Shown here: piece by piece, positions 36,118-45,645 of the stretch
How positions within the stretch are numbered: position 1 is the first letter of the stretch
Layout: the number at the start of each line of letters is the position of its first letter
The notes under the pieces: generated by a model
The model's input: only the letters and a program-made list of their open reading frames with translations
What the model was told of the DNA's origin: nothing
Databases searched by the model: none
Origin: Aureimonas sp. AU22
Lineage (GTDB): Bacteria > Pseudomonadota > Alphaproteobacteria > Rhizobiales > Rhizobiaceae
NCBI RefSeq assembly: GCF_001463745.1
Contig: NZ_BBWJ01000019.1
Span: forward strand, 1-64,000
Direction of reading: 5' to 3'
DNA length: 64,000 nt
Position numbers and translations under genes: made by a program

Positions 36118-37240
36118 GCCATCGTCACGGCAGGACGCCGACGACCGGCGTTTCATGGCCGCCGCGCGTCGCCTGTCGCTGCGGCATGTCGGGTTGACGG
36201 CCGAGAACCCTTCGGTCGGAACGATCCTGGTGCAGGGGACGGGAGCGGGCGCCGAGGTCGTCGGGCGTGGCGTCACGGCGCTCGGCGGGCGCCCGCATTC
36301 CGAGCGCGTCGCCCTGCGAGACGCCGGGACGGCGGCGCGCGGCGCGACGGCCTATGTGACGCTCGAGCCCTGTGCCCATCAAGGACGGACCGGCCCTTGC
36401 GCGAATGCCCTCGTCGCGGCGGGCGTGACGCGCGTCGTGATCGGCGCCGCCGACCCGGATCCGCGTGTCAACGGCCGCGGCATCGCCACCCTTCGCGGGG
36501 CCGGGGTCGACGTTCGCGAACTGTTCGAGGGCGAAGACGCCGGGCGACCGTTCGAGGGGTTCCTGTCCCGCCTCTGCCGCGGCCGCCCGCATGTGACGCT
36601 GAAGATGGCCATTTCGGCCGATGGCGCGGTGGGGCGTTTGGGGGGCGACCGCGTCGGTGTCAGCGGACCGATCGCCAACCGCCAGGTTCATCTGATGCGC
36701 GCCGGCATGGATGCGATCATGGTGGGCGTCGGGACCGCGATCGCCGACGATCCGCTCCTGACCTGCCGGCTGCCGGGCCTCGAAGCCCGTTCGCCGATCC
36801 GCATCGTCGTCGATCCCCAGCTTCGCCTGCCGCTCGGCGCGCGCCTGGTGCAGACGGCCGACGCGGTGCCGACGCTGATCGCGACGACGCATGCGGCCGA
36901 TGCCGCGGCCGACCCCTACCGCAAGGCCGGCTGCGGCCTCCTGCCGCTCGAAGGCTACGATGCCGATCACCTCCGGGCCATGCTGCGGTTCATGCCGTCG
37001 GTCGGAATCCAGACCGTAATGGTGGAGGGCGGCCCGGCGCTTGCCAACGCCTTTCTCTGGGCCGGGCAGGTGGACCGGATCGTCGCGCTGCGCTCGGAAC
37101 TGGTCATCGGCGAGCTCGGCATTCCGGCGCCCGCCGGTGTCCTGAAACCGCAAGGGTTCCGTCTCGGGCGGAGCGAGCGGTTCGGGACCGATGTTTGGAC
37201 CGAATGGGAAAGGAACGACGCATGTTCACCGGGATCGTAA
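36110..37240 (+). CDS. ribD: Bifunctional riboflavin deaminase/reductase RibD
   Basis: RibD deaminates the pyrimidine from GTP cyclohydrolase II and then reduces its ribosyl chain. The 376-residue protein has an N-terminal cytidine-deaminase-type zinc domain, with ligands in PHSERVAL (His; Glu is catalytic) and [12 protein letters not shown] (two Cys). The C-terminal reductase domain carries [29 protein letters not shown] and [14 protein letters not shown]. The deaminase motif reads HSE rather than the commoner HAE. The start is GTG at 36110, overlapping nrdR by eight bases. It overlaps ribE by 19 bases, so coupling is expected. Confidence 0.94.
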   Translation: MAEPSSRQDADDRRFMAAARRLSLRHVGLTAENPSVGTILVQGTGAGAEVVGRGVTALGGRPHSERVALRDAGTAARGATAYVTLEPCAHQGRTGPCANALVAAGVTRVVIGAADPDPRVNGRGIATLRGAGVDVRELFEGEDAGRPFEGFLSRLCRGRPHVTLKMAISADGAVGRLGGDRVGVSGPIANRQVHLMRAGMDAIMVGVGTAIADDPLLTCRLPGLEARSPIRIVVDPQLRLPLGARLVQTADAVPTLIATTHAADAAADPYRKAGCGLLPLEGYDADHLRAMLRFMPSVGIQTVMVEGGPALANAFLWAGQVDRIVALRSELVIGELGIPAPAGVLKPQGFRLGRSERFGTDVWTEWERNDACSPGS

Positions 37241-37836
37241 CGGACGTCGGGCGGATCGCTTCGGTGCGGATGCTGGATGCCGGGCGTCGCTACCGCATCG
37301 AAACCATCTACGAGCCGGCCACCATCGCCATCGGCGCCTCGATCGCGTGTTCGGGCGTCTGCCTGACGGTGACCCGCCTGCCGGCCGAGGACGCCAACGA
37401 TCGCTGGTTCGAAGTCGAGGCCTGGGAGGAAGCGCTCCGTCTCACCACCGCGTCGCAATGGGCGGAGGGTTCGCGACTGAATCTCGAACGTGCGCTGAAG
37501 GTCGGCGACGAACTCGGCGGCCACCTCGTCTCCGGTCACGTCGACGGTCAGGCGCGGATCGTCGCGCGCACGGAGGAGGGGGAGGCCGTCCGGTTCACCC
37601 TGGAAGCGCCCCCGACGCTCTCGCGCTTCATCGCGCCTAAGGGGTCCGTCTGCCTCGACGGCACGTCGCTGACGGTCAACGGCGTCAGCGGTCACCGCTT
37701 CGATGTTCTCCTGATCCGGCATTCGCTGGAGGTGACGACCTGGGGTGAAAAGGGCGAAGGCGACCACGTGAACCTTGAGGTCGATCAGATTGCACGCTAT
37801 GCGGAGCGTCTGTTCGGGCCCGGACAGGCCGAGTAG
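37222..37836 (+). CDS. ribE: Riboflavin synthase alpha chain
   Basis: This enzyme dismutates two lumazines into riboflavin and the pyrimidine. The 204-residue protein shows the two-barrel internal repeat: [12 protein letters not shown] at the start with CSGVCLTV, and SGHVDGQARI with KGSVCLDGTSLTVNGV in the second half. The ATG at 37222 has AAGGA eight bases upstream and lies inside the 3' end of ribD. The 101-base gap to ribH shows no riboswitch that I can recognise. Confidence 0.95.
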   Translation: MFTGIVTDVGRIASVRMLDAGRRYRIETIYEPATIAIGASIACSGVCLTVTRLPAEDANDRWFEVEAWEEALRLTTASQWAEGSRLNLERALKVGDELGGHLVSGHVDGQARIVARTEEGEAVRFTLEAPPTLSRFIAPKGSVCLDGTSLTVNGVSGHRFDVLLIRHSLEVTTWGEKGEGDHVNLEVDQIARYAERLFGPGQAE

Positions 37837-37937
37837 TTCGAAGGCCACCGCGCCCCAAGTTCCCGTTCGCTTGCATCGCATGATCCAGCGCCCCGCGCGT
37901 CGGTGATCTGCGTTCCGTACCGTTTTGGAAAGTCGCC

Positions 37938-38384
37938 ATGTCCGCTCCGCACCTGCTCATCATCGAGGCCCGCTTCTACGACCACATCGCGGACCATCAG
38001 CTGGCAGGGGCCAAGGCCCATCTCGACGCGGCCGGCGCGACCTACGACGTCGTCACGGTGCCGGGTGCGTTGGAGATCCCGGCCGTCGTCGGTTTCGCGC
38101 TGTCGGGCGCGGACGAGGGCGGAACCGATTACGACGGTTTCATCGCACTGGGTTGCGTGATCCGCGGCGAGACCTATCATTTCGATATCGTCGCCAATGA
38201 ATCCTGCCGGGCGCTGATGGATCTCTCGGTTCACGAGGGTCTGGCGATCGGCAACGGCATCCTGACGGTCGAGAACGAGGAACAGGCGCTGGAGCGGGCG
38301 ATGACGGATCGCAAGAACAAGGGCGGAGACGCCGCCGCGGCCGCGCTCGCCATGATCGCCATGCGCAAGCGTCTCGGAGCCTGA
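37938..38384 (+). CDS. ribH: 6,7-dimethyl-8-ribityllumazine synthase
   Basis: RibH condenses the ribityl pyrimidine with dihydroxybutanone phosphate to lumazine, the riboflavin synthase substrate. The 148-residue protein has [15 protein letters not shown] (phosphate site), [19 protein letters not shown] (catalytic His in the YHFD segment) and [15 protein letters not shown]. It is followed by nusB one base after the stop. This is the usual rhizobial nusB-linked lumazine synthase. Confidence 0.95.
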   Translation: MSAPHLLIIEARFYDHIADHQLAGAKAHLDAAGATYDVVTVPGALEIPAVVGFALSGADEGGTDYDGFIALGCVIRGETYHFDIVANESCRALMDLSVHEGLAIGNGILTVENEEQALERAMTDRKNKGGDAAAAALAMIAMRKRLGA

Positions 38385-38385
38385 C

Positions 38386-38886
38386 ATGGCCGAGGCTGCC
38401 CTTCGCAACTTCCGCCCCGCCAACAAGCGCGGCGCCGCCCGTCTCGCGGCCGTGCAGGCGCTCTACCAGATGGATGTGGGCGGCACCGGCCTGCTCGAGA
38501 CCGTCGCCGAATACGAGGCCTTCCGGCTCGGACAGGAGGTCGACGGCGAAACCTATCGCGAGGCCGACGCCGCATGGTTCCGCGACATCGTGTCGGGCGT
38601 CGTGCGCGGCCAGACCTTCATCGATCCGCTGATCCATTCGTCGCTGACCACCGACTGGCCGCTCGCCCGTCTCGACACGACGCTGCGCGCCATTCTGCGC
38701 GCCGGCACCTACGAGGTGACGGCCCGCAAGGACGTGCCCGTGGCGGTAATCGTCAGCGAATACGTCGACATCGCCAAGGCCTTCTACGACGAGGACGAGG
38801 CGCGCCTCGTAAACGCGGTGCTCGACCGCGTGGCCCGTCGCTCGCGCGGCGAGGGGCGTGGTCAGGATCCGAAGGAAAAGGACTGA
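38386..38886 (+). CDS. nusB: Transcription antitermination factor NusB
   Basis: NusB binds boxA RNA with NusE and supports antitermination at rRNA operons. The 166-residue all-helical protein has [20 protein letters not shown] near residue 14 and the conserved C-terminal part with [31 protein letters not shown]. It starts one base after the ribH stop, and ends the rib operon. A terminator follows at 38920-38945. Confidence 0.95.
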   Translation: MAEAALRNFRPANKRGAARLAAVQALYQMDVGGTGLLETVAEYEAFRLGQEVDGETYREADAAWFRDIVSGVVRGQTFIDPLIHSSLTTDWPLARLDTTLRAILRAGTYEVTARKDVPVAVIVSEYVDIAKAFYDEDEARLVNAVLDRVARRSRGEGRGQDPKEKD

Positions 38887-38919
38887 TGCGCAGGCGTCGT
38901 CCCCTTCCCAGCGGATATG

Positions 38920-38945
38920 AAAAAGGCCGGCAATGCCGGCCTTTT
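38920..38945. terminator. Bidirectional intrinsic terminator between nusB and bamE
   Basis: AAAAGGCCGGC (38921-38931) and GCCGGCCTTTT (38935-38945) form an 11-base perfect stem with a three-base loop. With A on one side and T on the other, it can serve both convergent genes. Confidence 0.85.
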
Positions 38946-38957
38946 CTGCGTCTTCAA

Positions 38958-39467
38958 TCAGCGTCCCGCCGATACGCCGCCCGAGCGGCCCATGCTGCCC
39001 ATCGAGTCCAGGATGTTGCCGGTACCCGGACCGTCGTCCGACAGGATCGAGCCGAGGAAGCTGGAGTCGCGACCGCCCGTTGGCGTGGTGCGCGAGATGA
39101 AGTCGAAGACCTTGCCGTCCTGAAGGCCGTAATTGGCGATCTGGCGGACAGTGTTGTCCGGGCCGAAATAGACCGCAAGGATACGCTGGTCGACGAGGCG
39201 CGGCTTCATGAAGGCGACGGGGCGAACGCGCTTCTGCGAGATGTAGTAGAACACCTCGTTATCGAAGGTCGCCGTGGTGGAGGGGGAGCCGAGCGCGAGG
39301 AGGACCTGATCGCGGCTCGAGCCGACCGGCACCTGAGCGAGAGCCTGCTCGTCCACGATGTAGCCCTGATTGTAGACTTCCGCCGTCTGGCACCCCGCCA
39401 GAACGATCATGGCGCCGACGCTGGTCGCCAGGACCACGCGGCGCAACGGACGATGGATCTCGATCAC
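38958..39467 (-). CDS. bamE: Outer membrane protein assembly factor BamE (SmpA/OmlA lipoprotein)
   Basis: BamE is a lipoprotein of the beta-barrel assembly complex. The 169-residue protein has a lipoprotein signal ending in the lipobox LAGC (Cys26). The SmpA/OmlA domain follows (about 36-115): GYIVDEQALAQVPVGSSRDQVLLALGSPS, then a strand-rich part with FYYISQKRV and RILAVYFG. The tail (about 125-169) is glycine/serine-rich and probably disordered. The start is GTG at 39465-39467; no ATG lies before the signal peptide core. It is divergent from the UCC chaperone gene, with 173 bases between them. Confidence 0.88.
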   Translation of the reverse strand: MIEIHRPLRRVVLATSVGAMIVLAGCQTAEVYNQGYIVDEQALAQVPVGSSRDQVLLALGSPSTTATFDNEVFYYISQKRVRPVAFMKPRLVDQRILAVYFGPDNTVRQIANYGLQDGKVFDFISRTTPTGGRDSSFLGSILSDDGPGTGNILDSMGSMGRSGGVSAGR

Positions 39468-39640
39468 GCGGATGCTACTCCTCCCGAAGGAATCGGTTTT
39501 GCGTTCCGTAGGTGCGGAATGGTCGGAAAGTGAGGCACCGCCGCCGCCCCGAAGGTTGCGACTTGGTAAAGCACCTTGCCAACCGTTGCAATCCGGCCTC
39601 ATGCGTGCGAACCCGACCTGCGAAACGCTAGGAGAACGAC

Positions 39641-40189
39641 GTGGGAATTCTGGCCCGTCTGCGACGGGATCGCCGAAATCGGCAGATCGTCGATCAGCTC
39701 TGGGACCAGGTTGTCGCCTCGGCCCGCGACCCCGCGCGCTTCGTCGAAGGTGGTCTGCCGGACACGCTGGAAGGACGGTTCGAGTCCCTGTCGCTGGAGA
39801 TGATCGTGCTCGTGCGGCGGTGCGCCGGCGAGCCACGACTGAAGGATCTTTCGCAGGACCTCGTCGACCGCTTCATGACCGATCTCGATCACTCGATGCG
39901 CCAGATCGGGATCAGCTACCTCGCCGTTCCAAAGCGCATGCGCCGCTTCGCCGCCCGCTTCTATACTCGCGTGCGCGACTGCGAGCCCGCGTTCGCCAAA
40001 GCGGACGAGGATCGGCTCGCCGAGGTTCTCGCCCGCACCGTCCTGACGGAGGCCGTCGGCGGGCGGCCCGATGCGGCACCGCGTCTCGCACACCATATGT
40101 TGAGGCAGCAGGCGCGCTACGCCAACCTATCGGCCGAGGACATCCTTGCCGGACGCCTGCTGGAGCCGCCCGTGACGGAGGTCGCATGA
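39641..40189 (+). CDS. Ubiquinol-cytochrome c chaperone family protein
   Basis: This 182-residue soluble protein belongs to the bacterial relatives of mitochondrial CBP3, which helps assemble the cytochrome bc1 complex. The conserved core is FESLSLEMIVLVRRC, LSQDLVDRFMTDLDHSMRQIGISYLAVPKRMRRFAARFY (about 45-110). The start is GTG at 39641 with AGGAG six bases upstream. It overlaps the DUF177 gene by four bases (ATGA). No bc1 genes are in this window. Confidence 0.87.
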   Translation: MGILARLRRDRRNRQIVDQLWDQVVASARDPARFVEGGLPDTLEGRFESLSLEMIVLVRRCAGEPRLKDLSQDLVDRFMTDLDHSMRQIGISYLAVPKRMRRFAARFYTRVRDCEPAFAKADEDRLAEVLARTVLTEAVGGRPDAAPRLAHHMLRQQARYANLSAEDILAGRLLEPPVTEVA

Positions 40190-40746
40190 CGAAGGCCGAC
40201 AGCGCCGCGCCCCTGAAACTGATCGTGCATGTCGCTCGCCTGCCGCAGGCCGGGATGCCCGTTCGCCTGGAAGCGACGGAGACGGAACGGGCGGGCGTCG
40301 CCGAACGGCTCGGCATCCTCGCGATCGGCGAGCTGGTGGCCGATCTTCTCGTGCGGCGCTGGAAGCGCGACGGGATCGCCGTCGACGGACGCATCACGGG
40401 GTCGCTCGATCAGGCTTGCGTGGTGACCCTCGATCCCGTCCGCGAGGTGGTGGACGAGAAGGTCGAGCTCGTCTTCGTGCCCGAGACCTCCAAGCTCGCC
40501 CGCATCCAGCCGGAAGGCGACGGCGAACTCCATCTCGACCCCGACGGCGCCGATATCCCCGAAACGTTCCGCGGCGACACGATCGATCTCGGACCGTTCA
40601 TCGAGGAACTTGTCGGCCTGTCGCTCGACCCCTACCCGAGGGCGCGGGACGTCGAGTTCTCGGAACTCGATACCGATCCCGACCCTTCCGGCGGCAAGGT
40701 CTCGCCCTTCGCCGCACTCGGCCGCCTGAAAGGGTCCGACGGTTGA
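40186..40746 (+). CDS. DUF177 (YceD-like) domain-containing protein
   Basis: This 186-residue protein of the YceD/DUF177 family lies just before plsX, as yceD often does. Plant and bacterial members are linked to 23S rRNA or ribosome large-subunit accumulation. The core is VDGRITGSLDQACVVTLDPV, where the usual zinc-like CxxC pair is reduced to a single Cys, with DLGPFIEELVGLSLDPYPR. In gammaproteobacteria rpmF (L32) lies between yceD and plsX; here it is absent. Translation is coupled to the gene before by an ATGA overlap. Confidence 0.85.
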   Translation: MTKADSAAPLKLIVHVARLPQAGMPVRLEATETERAGVAERLGILAIGELVADLLVRRWKRDGIAVDGRITGSLDQACVVTLDPVREVVDEKVELVFVPETSKLARIQPEGDGELHLDPDGADIPETFRGDTIDLGPFIEELVGLSLDPYPRARDVEFSELDTDPDPSGGKVSPFAALGRLKGSDG

Positions 40747-40808
40747 GGTCCGCTCGTCCGTCGCGCCCATCGGGACGGGCAACGCACTGATCTGAAGGCA
40801 GGTTATCT

Positions 40809-41897
40809 TTGTTGTCGAAAACCACCATAACGATCGCACTGGACGCGATGGGCGGGGACCATGGTCCCTCCGTCGTGCTCGCTGGCGCGCAAATGGCGCT
40901 GGAGCGCCATCCCGACATGCGGTTCGCCATCTTCGGTCAGGAGGATGCTGTCCGGCCGGTGCTGGACGCGCTCCCGAAGTTGCGCGAGCGGTCCGTTTTT
41001 CATCATTGCGACGTGTCGATCCGCATGGACGACAAGCCTTCGCAGGCGCTGCGGCAGGGGCGGTACAAGTCGTCGATGTGGAAGACCATCGAGGCGGTGA
41101 AGACCGGAGAGGCGGACGTCGCCGTTTCGGCCGGCAATACCGGCGCGCTAATGGCCATGGCGAAGTTCTGTCTGCGAACGATGGCCAACATCGAGCGCCC
41201 CGCGATCGCCGCGATCTGGCCCACCCTGCGGGGCGAAAGCATCGTCCTCGATGTCGGCGCGACGATCGGCGCCGATAGCCAGCAGCTCATCGACTTTTCC
41301 GTGATGGGCGCGGCCATGTCGCGCGCGCTGTTCCAGATCGAGCGCCCGACCGTCGGTCTCCTCAACATCGGCGTCGAGGAGGTGAAGGGCCAGGAGGATA
41401 TCCGAGAGGCGGGGCGCCTGATGAAGGAAACCCCGATCGCCGGTCTCGACTATCGCGGCTTCGTCGAAGGGACGGACCTCGGCAAGGGTACGGTGGACGT
41501 CGTCGTCACCGAAGGGTTCACCGGCAACATCGCGCTCAAGACCGCCGAGGGCACGGCGCGGCAGATCGGCTCATACCTCCGCGCGGCGATGACCCGCACC
41601 TGGATGGCGAAGCTCGGCTATCTCCTCGCAAAGAGCGCCTTCGACCGGTTGCGTGACAAGATGGACCCCCGCAAGGTCAACGGCGGCGTCTTCCTCGGTC
41701 TGAACGGCGTCGTCATCAAGAGCCACGGCGGCTCCGATGCCGAGGGCACGGCGGCCGCGATCGACGTCGCCTACGCGATGGCGGCCAACGGTCTTCTCGC
41801 CAAGATCGAGAGCGATCTCGGTCGGGTTTACGCCAGCGAAGTGTCGCAGCCGCCCGGGCCCGACGCGGCCGGCCCCCTGGAAGAGGTCGTGCCATGA
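40809..41897 (+). CDS. plsX: Phosphate acyltransferase PlsX
   Basis: PlsX turns acyl-ACP into acyl phosphate for glycerophospholipid synthesis. The 362-residue protein has the family start [13 protein letters not shown], followed by [26 protein letters not shown] and [17 protein letters not shown]. The start codon is TTG (40809 or the next codon at 40812); the first in-frame ATG is inside the conserved DAMGGDHGP, so an ATG start is excluded. The stop overlaps fabH as ATGA. Confidence 0.94.
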   Translation: MLSKTTITIALDAMGGDHGPSVVLAGAQMALERHPDMRFAIFGQEDAVRPVLDALPKLRERSVFHHCDVSIRMDDKPSQALRQGRYKSSMWKTIEAVKTGEADVAVSAGNTGALMAMAKFCLRTMANIERPAIAAIWPTLRGESIVLDVGATIGADSQQLIDFSVMGAAMSRALFQIERPTVGLLNIGVEEVKGQEDIREAGRLMKETPIAGLDYRGFVEGTDLGKGTVDVVVTEGFTGNIALKTAEGTARQIGSYLRAAMTRTWMAKLGYLLAKSAFDRLRDKMDPRKVNGGVFLGLNGVVIKSHGGSDAEGTAAAIDVAYAMAANGLLAKIESDLGRVYASEVSQPPGPDAAGPLEEVVP

Positions 41898-42865
41898 GCC
41901 TGTTTCGTTCCGTCGTGCGCGGCACGGGCTCGGCGCTGCCGCGCGCAGTCGTCACCAACAAGGATCTCGAGGCGCGGATCGACACCAGCGACGAGTGGAT
42001 TCAACAGCGCACGGGCATCCGTCAGCGCTATATCGCCGGCGACGGCGAGACCACGGTTTCGCTCGGCGAGGCGGCGGCGCGCCGGGCGCTGGATGCGGCC
42101 GGACTGGTTCCCGAGGACATCGACCTCGTGATCCTCGCGACGGCCACGCCGGACAACACGTTTCCCGCGTCCTCCACGCAGATCCAGCGTCGCCTCGGCA
42201 TCACGAAGGGTTTCGCCTTCGACGTGCAGGCGGTCTGCAGCGGGTTCGTCTACGCGCTGACGACGGCCGACCTCTACCTCAAGGCCGGTATGGCGCGGCG
42301 CGCGCTGGTCATCGGCGCTGAAACCTTCAGCCGCATCATCGACTGGTCGGATCGCACGACCTGCGTGCTCTTCGGCGATGGGGCCGGAGCGCTCGTGCTC
42401 GAGCGACAGGAAGGCGATCCGAGCGGTCCGGGAGTGCTCATCTCCCGGTTGCGCGCCGACGGCTCGCATGGCGACAAGCTCTTCGTCGATGGCGGCCCTT
42501 CCTCCACCGGCACCGTCGGCCATCTCAGGATGGAGGGACGGGAGGTCTTCAAGCACGCCGTCGGCATGATCACCGATGTCGTCGAGGAATCGCTCGAAGC
42601 GCTTTCCCTGACACCAGGCGATATCGACTGGTTCGTGCCGCATCAGGCGAACCGGCGCATCATCGAGGCGTCGGCCAAGAAGCTCGGCATCGCCATCGAG
42701 AAGGTGGTCATCACGGTCGATCAGCACGGCAACACATCCGCCGCTTCCATCCCGCTGGCGATCGATCACGCTGTTCGCGACGGACGCATTCGCGCCGGCG
42801 ACCTCGTCCTCCTGGAGGCGATGGGCGGCGGCTTCACATGGGGCGCGGTTGTCGTCCGCTGGTGA
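41894..42865 (+). CDS. fabH: 3-oxoacyl-ACP synthase III (FabH)
   Basis: FabH starts fatty-acid synthesis by condensing acetyl-CoA with malonyl-ACP. The 323-residue protein has the full catalytic triad: Cys115 (AVCSGFVYA), His250 (PHQANRR) and Asn280 ([10 protein letters not shown]). The ATG overlaps the plsX stop by four bases. IhfA follows after 107 bases. The plsX-fabH-ihfA-merR order is the one common in rhizobia and other proteobacteria. Confidence 0.96.
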   Translation: MSLFRSVVRGTGSALPRAVVTNKDLEARIDTSDEWIQQRTGIRQRYIAGDGETTVSLGEAAARRALDAAGLVPEDIDLVILATATPDNTFPASSTQIQRRLGITKGFAFDVQAVCSGFVYALTTADLYLKAGMARRALVIGAETFSRIIDWSDRTTCVLFGDGAGALVLERQEGDPSGPGVLISRLRADGSHGDKLFVDGGPSSTGTVGHLRMEGREVFKHAVGMITDVVEESLEALSLTPGDIDWFVPHQANRRIIEASAKKLGIAIEKVVITVDQHGNTSAASIPLAIDHAVRDGRIRAGDLVLLEAMGGGFTWGAVVVRW

Positions 42866-42972
42866 CGGACGCGCTTGATTCACCCTGCCTTTTCGGTATT
42901 TTCCGGGTGGCTAACCGAAGCGCTTCGTCGCTCGGGGCGGGGGTTCCGGTTCGGTTTCAGCAGGGGTTTCGC

Positions 42973-43314
42973 ATGGGAGACAGGACGGTGACGCGGGCCG
43001 ATCTCGCCGAAGCGGTTTTCCGCAAGATCGGGCTTTCCCGATCCGAGTCGGCATATCTGGTCGAGTCGATCCTGGAAGAGATCTGCGCGACGATCGCACG
43101 AGGCGAAGCCGTGAAGATCTCCTCCTTCGGTTCGTTTCTCGTACGAGCCAAGAACGAGCGGGTCGGGCGCAATCCGAAGACCGGTGAGGAAGTGCCGATC
43201 TCTCCACGCCGCGTCGCCGTGTTCAAGCCATCCAACGTCATGAAGGATCGAATCCTGGAAGCCCACGAGGAACGCGGTGCCGACGAGCAGCCTGCGCTGA
43301 GAGCGGCCGAGTGA
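42973..43314 (+). CDS. ihfA: Integration host factor subunit alpha
   Basis: This is an HU/IHF-type DNA-bending protein of 113 residues. It has [29 protein letters not shown] at the N-terminus, then [40 protein letters not shown], where the [10 protein letters not shown] arm with its intercalating Pro is characteristic. Linkage to merR downstream and fabH upstream supports the alpha subunit. The ATG at 42973 has AGGGG upstream; the open frame continues upstream without homology. Confidence 0.93.
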   Translation: MGDRTVTRADLAEAVFRKIGLSRSESAYLVESILEEICATIARGEAVKISSFGSFLVRAKNERVGRNPKTGEEVPISPRRVAVFKPSNVMKDRILEAHEERGADEQPALRAAE

Positions 43315-43330
43315 CGGCATCCTTCGCCCG

Positions 43331-43879
43331 ATGACCGAGAAGAGCGCGGACGCGTTCCGCACCATCAGCGAAGCGGCGGAAGAACTCGACCTCCCGCCGC
43401 ATGTCCTGCGTTTCTGGGAAACGCGCTTTCCCCAGATCAAGCCCATGAAGCGAGGCGGCGGCCGACGGTACTACCGCCCGGACGACGTCGAGCTTCTGAA
43501 GGGCATCCGGTATCTTCTCTACGTCCGCGGTTTCACGATCCGCGGCGTCCAGCGAATCCTGAAGGAGAGCGGCCACCGCGCTGTCATGGCGATCGGGGCC
43601 GGCGACCTGTCCGGCCTCGATCGACTACAGGCCGGCAAGGCGCAACGCGTGGAGCCGAACGCCGTGCCGGACGTGCTCGACGAGGAACCGGAAGACGACG
43701 CGTCGGATCAACCGGTGCCGGAGCAGCGTCGGAGCGGCTTGTCGAACCTCCTGCGTCGGGATCGCGACGCACACGGGGGATCGCCCAGCGCCGCGCTGTC
43801 GCGCGACGGTGTGGATCGGCTGAATGGGGTCATCCTCGAGCTTCTGGAACTCAAGCGTCTCCTCGATCAGGTGCGTTGA
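43331..43879 (+). CDS. MerR-family transcriptional regulator
   Basis: This 182-residue protein has an N-terminal MerR-type winged HTH ([48 protein letters not shown], residues about 9-56), typical of the MlrA-like branch linked to ihfA. The linker at about 100-150 is acidic and low complexity. The C-terminal helix ([15 protein letters not shown]) may dimerise. The effector is unknown. It lies 17 bases after ihfA and 61 bases before tRNA-Pro. Confidence 0.88.
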   Translation: MTEKSADAFRTISEAAEELDLPPHVLRFWETRFPQIKPMKRGGGRRYYRPDDVELLKGIRYLLYVRGFTIRGVQRILKESGHRAVMAIGAGDLSGLDRLQAGKAQRVEPNAVPDVLDEEPEDDASDQPVPEQRRSGLSNLLRRDRDAHGGSPSAALSRDGVDRLNGVILELLELKRLLDQVR

Positions 43880-43940
43880 CGGCGTTCCCACCGTCTTCGC
43901 CCTTGCATCGGGGCCTCGCATTGATTAGGGAAACTCTCGT

Positions 43941-44017
43941 CGGAGCGTAGCGCAGCCTGGTAGCGCACCTGAATGGGGTTCAGGGGGTCGGAGGTTCGAA
44001 TCCTCTCGCTCCGACCA
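43941..44017 (+). tRNA. tRNA-Pro (anticodon GGG)
   Basis: This 77-base tRNA has acceptor arms CGGAGCG (43941-43947) and CGCTCCG (44007-44013). It has a normal T arm with GTTCGAATC, an anticodon loop ATGGGGT with anticodon GGG, discriminator A, and an encoded CCA (44015-44017). It reads CCC and CCU codons. Confidence 0.97.
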
Positions 44018-44321
44018 ATATCCGGCAGTCACCGTGATCCGTTTCCAGCGGCCCATCGAACAGAGCGGGTGCGACCGGCAAGAGCCGGGCAACCGCCCTT
44101 GAGGGTACCTGCGCGCATCGCGCTGCGGAACCGCTGTTTTCCGCTGGACCCCTTCGAAGTCGTGAAATGTGCCTATCGGCGAAGGCATGAGCCTCGCCGG
44201 TGTCATGTGACCTTGCTGGCCAAGCACGACGCCCGCCAAGACCCAGCCGAAGCTCGCGCGTAGCTAGGTCTGGAGGTCTAGGAGCGGCCGCATTCGATCG
44301 CGCCGTCTCCGCATCCAATCG
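44018..44321. other. Intergenic region between tRNA-Pro and the GGDEF gene
   Basis: In this 304-base gap I see no gene. Frames on both strands read through it, but one starts inside the tRNA and the opposite one is the antisense of the tRNA. No clear terminator follows the tRNA, and no T-run is seen after any hairpin. Confidence 0.5.
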
Positions 44322-45413
44322 TCAGGCCACCCGCACCTGGTCGCGTCCGTTCGCCTTGGCTGCGTACATCGCCTTGTCGGCCTGTTCGACGGCCGCCGGA
44401 ACGCTGATACCGCGGTCGGCCCAAGCGACACCGACGCTCACCGAAAGCCGGATCACGTCGCCGTTCCAATCGATCGGCATCCGGCTGACCGTGAGCCTCA
44501 GGCGTTCCGCGAATAGCGTCGATGCGATTCGGTCGTGGCCCGGCAGGATCATCACGAACTCTTCGCCGCCGAAACGCGCCAAGCGACCGCCGACCGGAAG
44601 GATCGATTCCGCGCGCTTGGCGAATCTCACCAGCACATGATCACCCGCCGCATGTCCGTAGCGGTCGTTGATGCGCTTGAAGTGGTCGAGATCGACCACG
44701 ACGACGCCGCTGGCGCGGTCATCGGTTTCGGTGGTCCGCATCAGGCCCGCGCGATTGAGGGCGCCGGTGAGCGGATCGTGGAGGGCTTGCCTGGCAAGGG
44801 CGGCGTGCGCCTTTTCCGCTTCCAGCGCCAGGATCGCCGTCGTCAGCAGGATCGACGATACCTGGTCGACCACGAAGATCGAGACGATGGGCACCTCCGG
44901 CGACCAGATGGATACGGGCAGCAACGGCAGGCAGATCACCACGCCGATCATGGCCAACGAACCGCCGATCACTTTGCGGATCGGCGATTGGCCGGTGCCG
45001 GTGGACAGGACGTAAGCTGCGACCGCAGCCTCGTGTACGGCGTAGGCGATGGTGCTTCCGGTGTTGATGGCCTCGGCGCCGAAACCGGCGAGATCGAGCA
45101 CCACGTGGACACCAGTCGGAAGGACCGCAAAGATGGCCATGTACCTGGTCATCGCGGGTCGCCCGTCGAACAAGCGCAGGCCGACCCAGAACAGCATTCC
45201 GGCCGTGGACCAGCCTAGGGGCGACCAGACGCTCCCGTAGCGGCCGAAGTCGACGAACCAGACCGACATGACGGCGCACACGAGAAAACTCGCTCCGAAG
45301 AACAGGTGATGAACCTTGTCCCGCCGGAGCAGCCAGCAGCAGCCGAGCACGACACCGCACGTCAGGAAGACGACGAAGTCCGTAAACTGCAGTGTTGGAA
45401 TGGAGAGAATCAT
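44322..45413 (-). CDS. Diguanylate cyclase (GGDEF domain) with N-terminal membrane domain
   Basis: This enzyme makes cyclic di-GMP from two GTP. The 363-residue protein has about six hydrophobic segments in residues 1-205 and a C-terminal GGDEF domain (about 215-363) with DPLTGALNRAGL, DLDHFKRINDRYGH and an intact GGEEF loop (RFGGEEFVMI), so it should be active. The RxxD inhibitory site that normally lies five residues before the loop is absent: the segment reads LPVGGRLARF. Product inhibition is therefore not expected. The sensory input of the membrane part is unknown. The ATG at 45411-45413 starts the first hydrophobic segment. It is divergent from the UxaA gene. Confidence 0.9.
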   Translation of the reverse strand: MILSIPTLQFTDFVVFLTCGVVLGCCWLLRRDKVHHLFFGASFLVCAVMSVWFVDFGRYGSVWSPLGWSTAGMLFWVGLRLFDGRPAMTRYMAIFAVLPTGVHVVLDLAGFGAEAINTGSTIAYAVHEAAVAAYVLSTGTGQSPIRKVIGGSLAMIGVVICLPLLPVSIWSPEVPIVSIFVVDQVSSILLTTAILALEAEKAHAALARQALHDPLTGALNRAGLMRTTETDDRASGVVVVDLDHFKRINDRYGHAAGDHVLVRFAKRAESILPVGGRLARFGGEEFVMILPGHDRIASTLFAERLRLTVSRMPIDWNGDVIRLSVSVGVAWADRGISVPAAVEQADKAMYAAKANGRDQVRVA

Positions 45414-45599
45414 GATCGACGGTCCAGTGTCGTTCCCGCAACTGTCGCGTGCGGGCGTGAATGGTTCCCTAGGCCGAGCCCCCATTCTCGCGTCATCGTT
45501 AAGCGCTGGTTTCGTGCCCCCCGAACTCGATGCATCTCATCGGGAGGCGACGCCCGGTGCGTCATCCCGCAATGAATTGACTTAACCGCCGCGGCTTGA

Positions 45600-45609
45600 A
45601 ATGATCATT
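45600..45609. promoter_or_regulatory. Palindrome and -35-like element upstream of the UxaA-family gene
   Basis: AATGATCATT (45600-45609) is a perfect 10-base palindrome about 36 bases before the chosen start. A TTGACT hexamer (45577-45582) lies about 17 bases upstream of it, so the palindrome would sit on the -10 region. That is a good place for repression by the GntR regulator encoded just downstream of the target gene. Confidence 0.4.
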
Positions 45610-45645
45610 GCCGACAATAACCATTCCAAGCGCCGGAAGTCTGCT

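Noticed and set aside
37837-37937. FMN riboswitch between ribE and ribH
   Set aside because: No conserved RFN-element segments can be found; the gap is simple GC-rich spacer.
43925-44239. A minus-strand frame including a peptide like EDSNLRPPEPHSGALPG
   Set aside because: This is the translation of the antisense of tRNA-Pro, a well-known false protein in databases.
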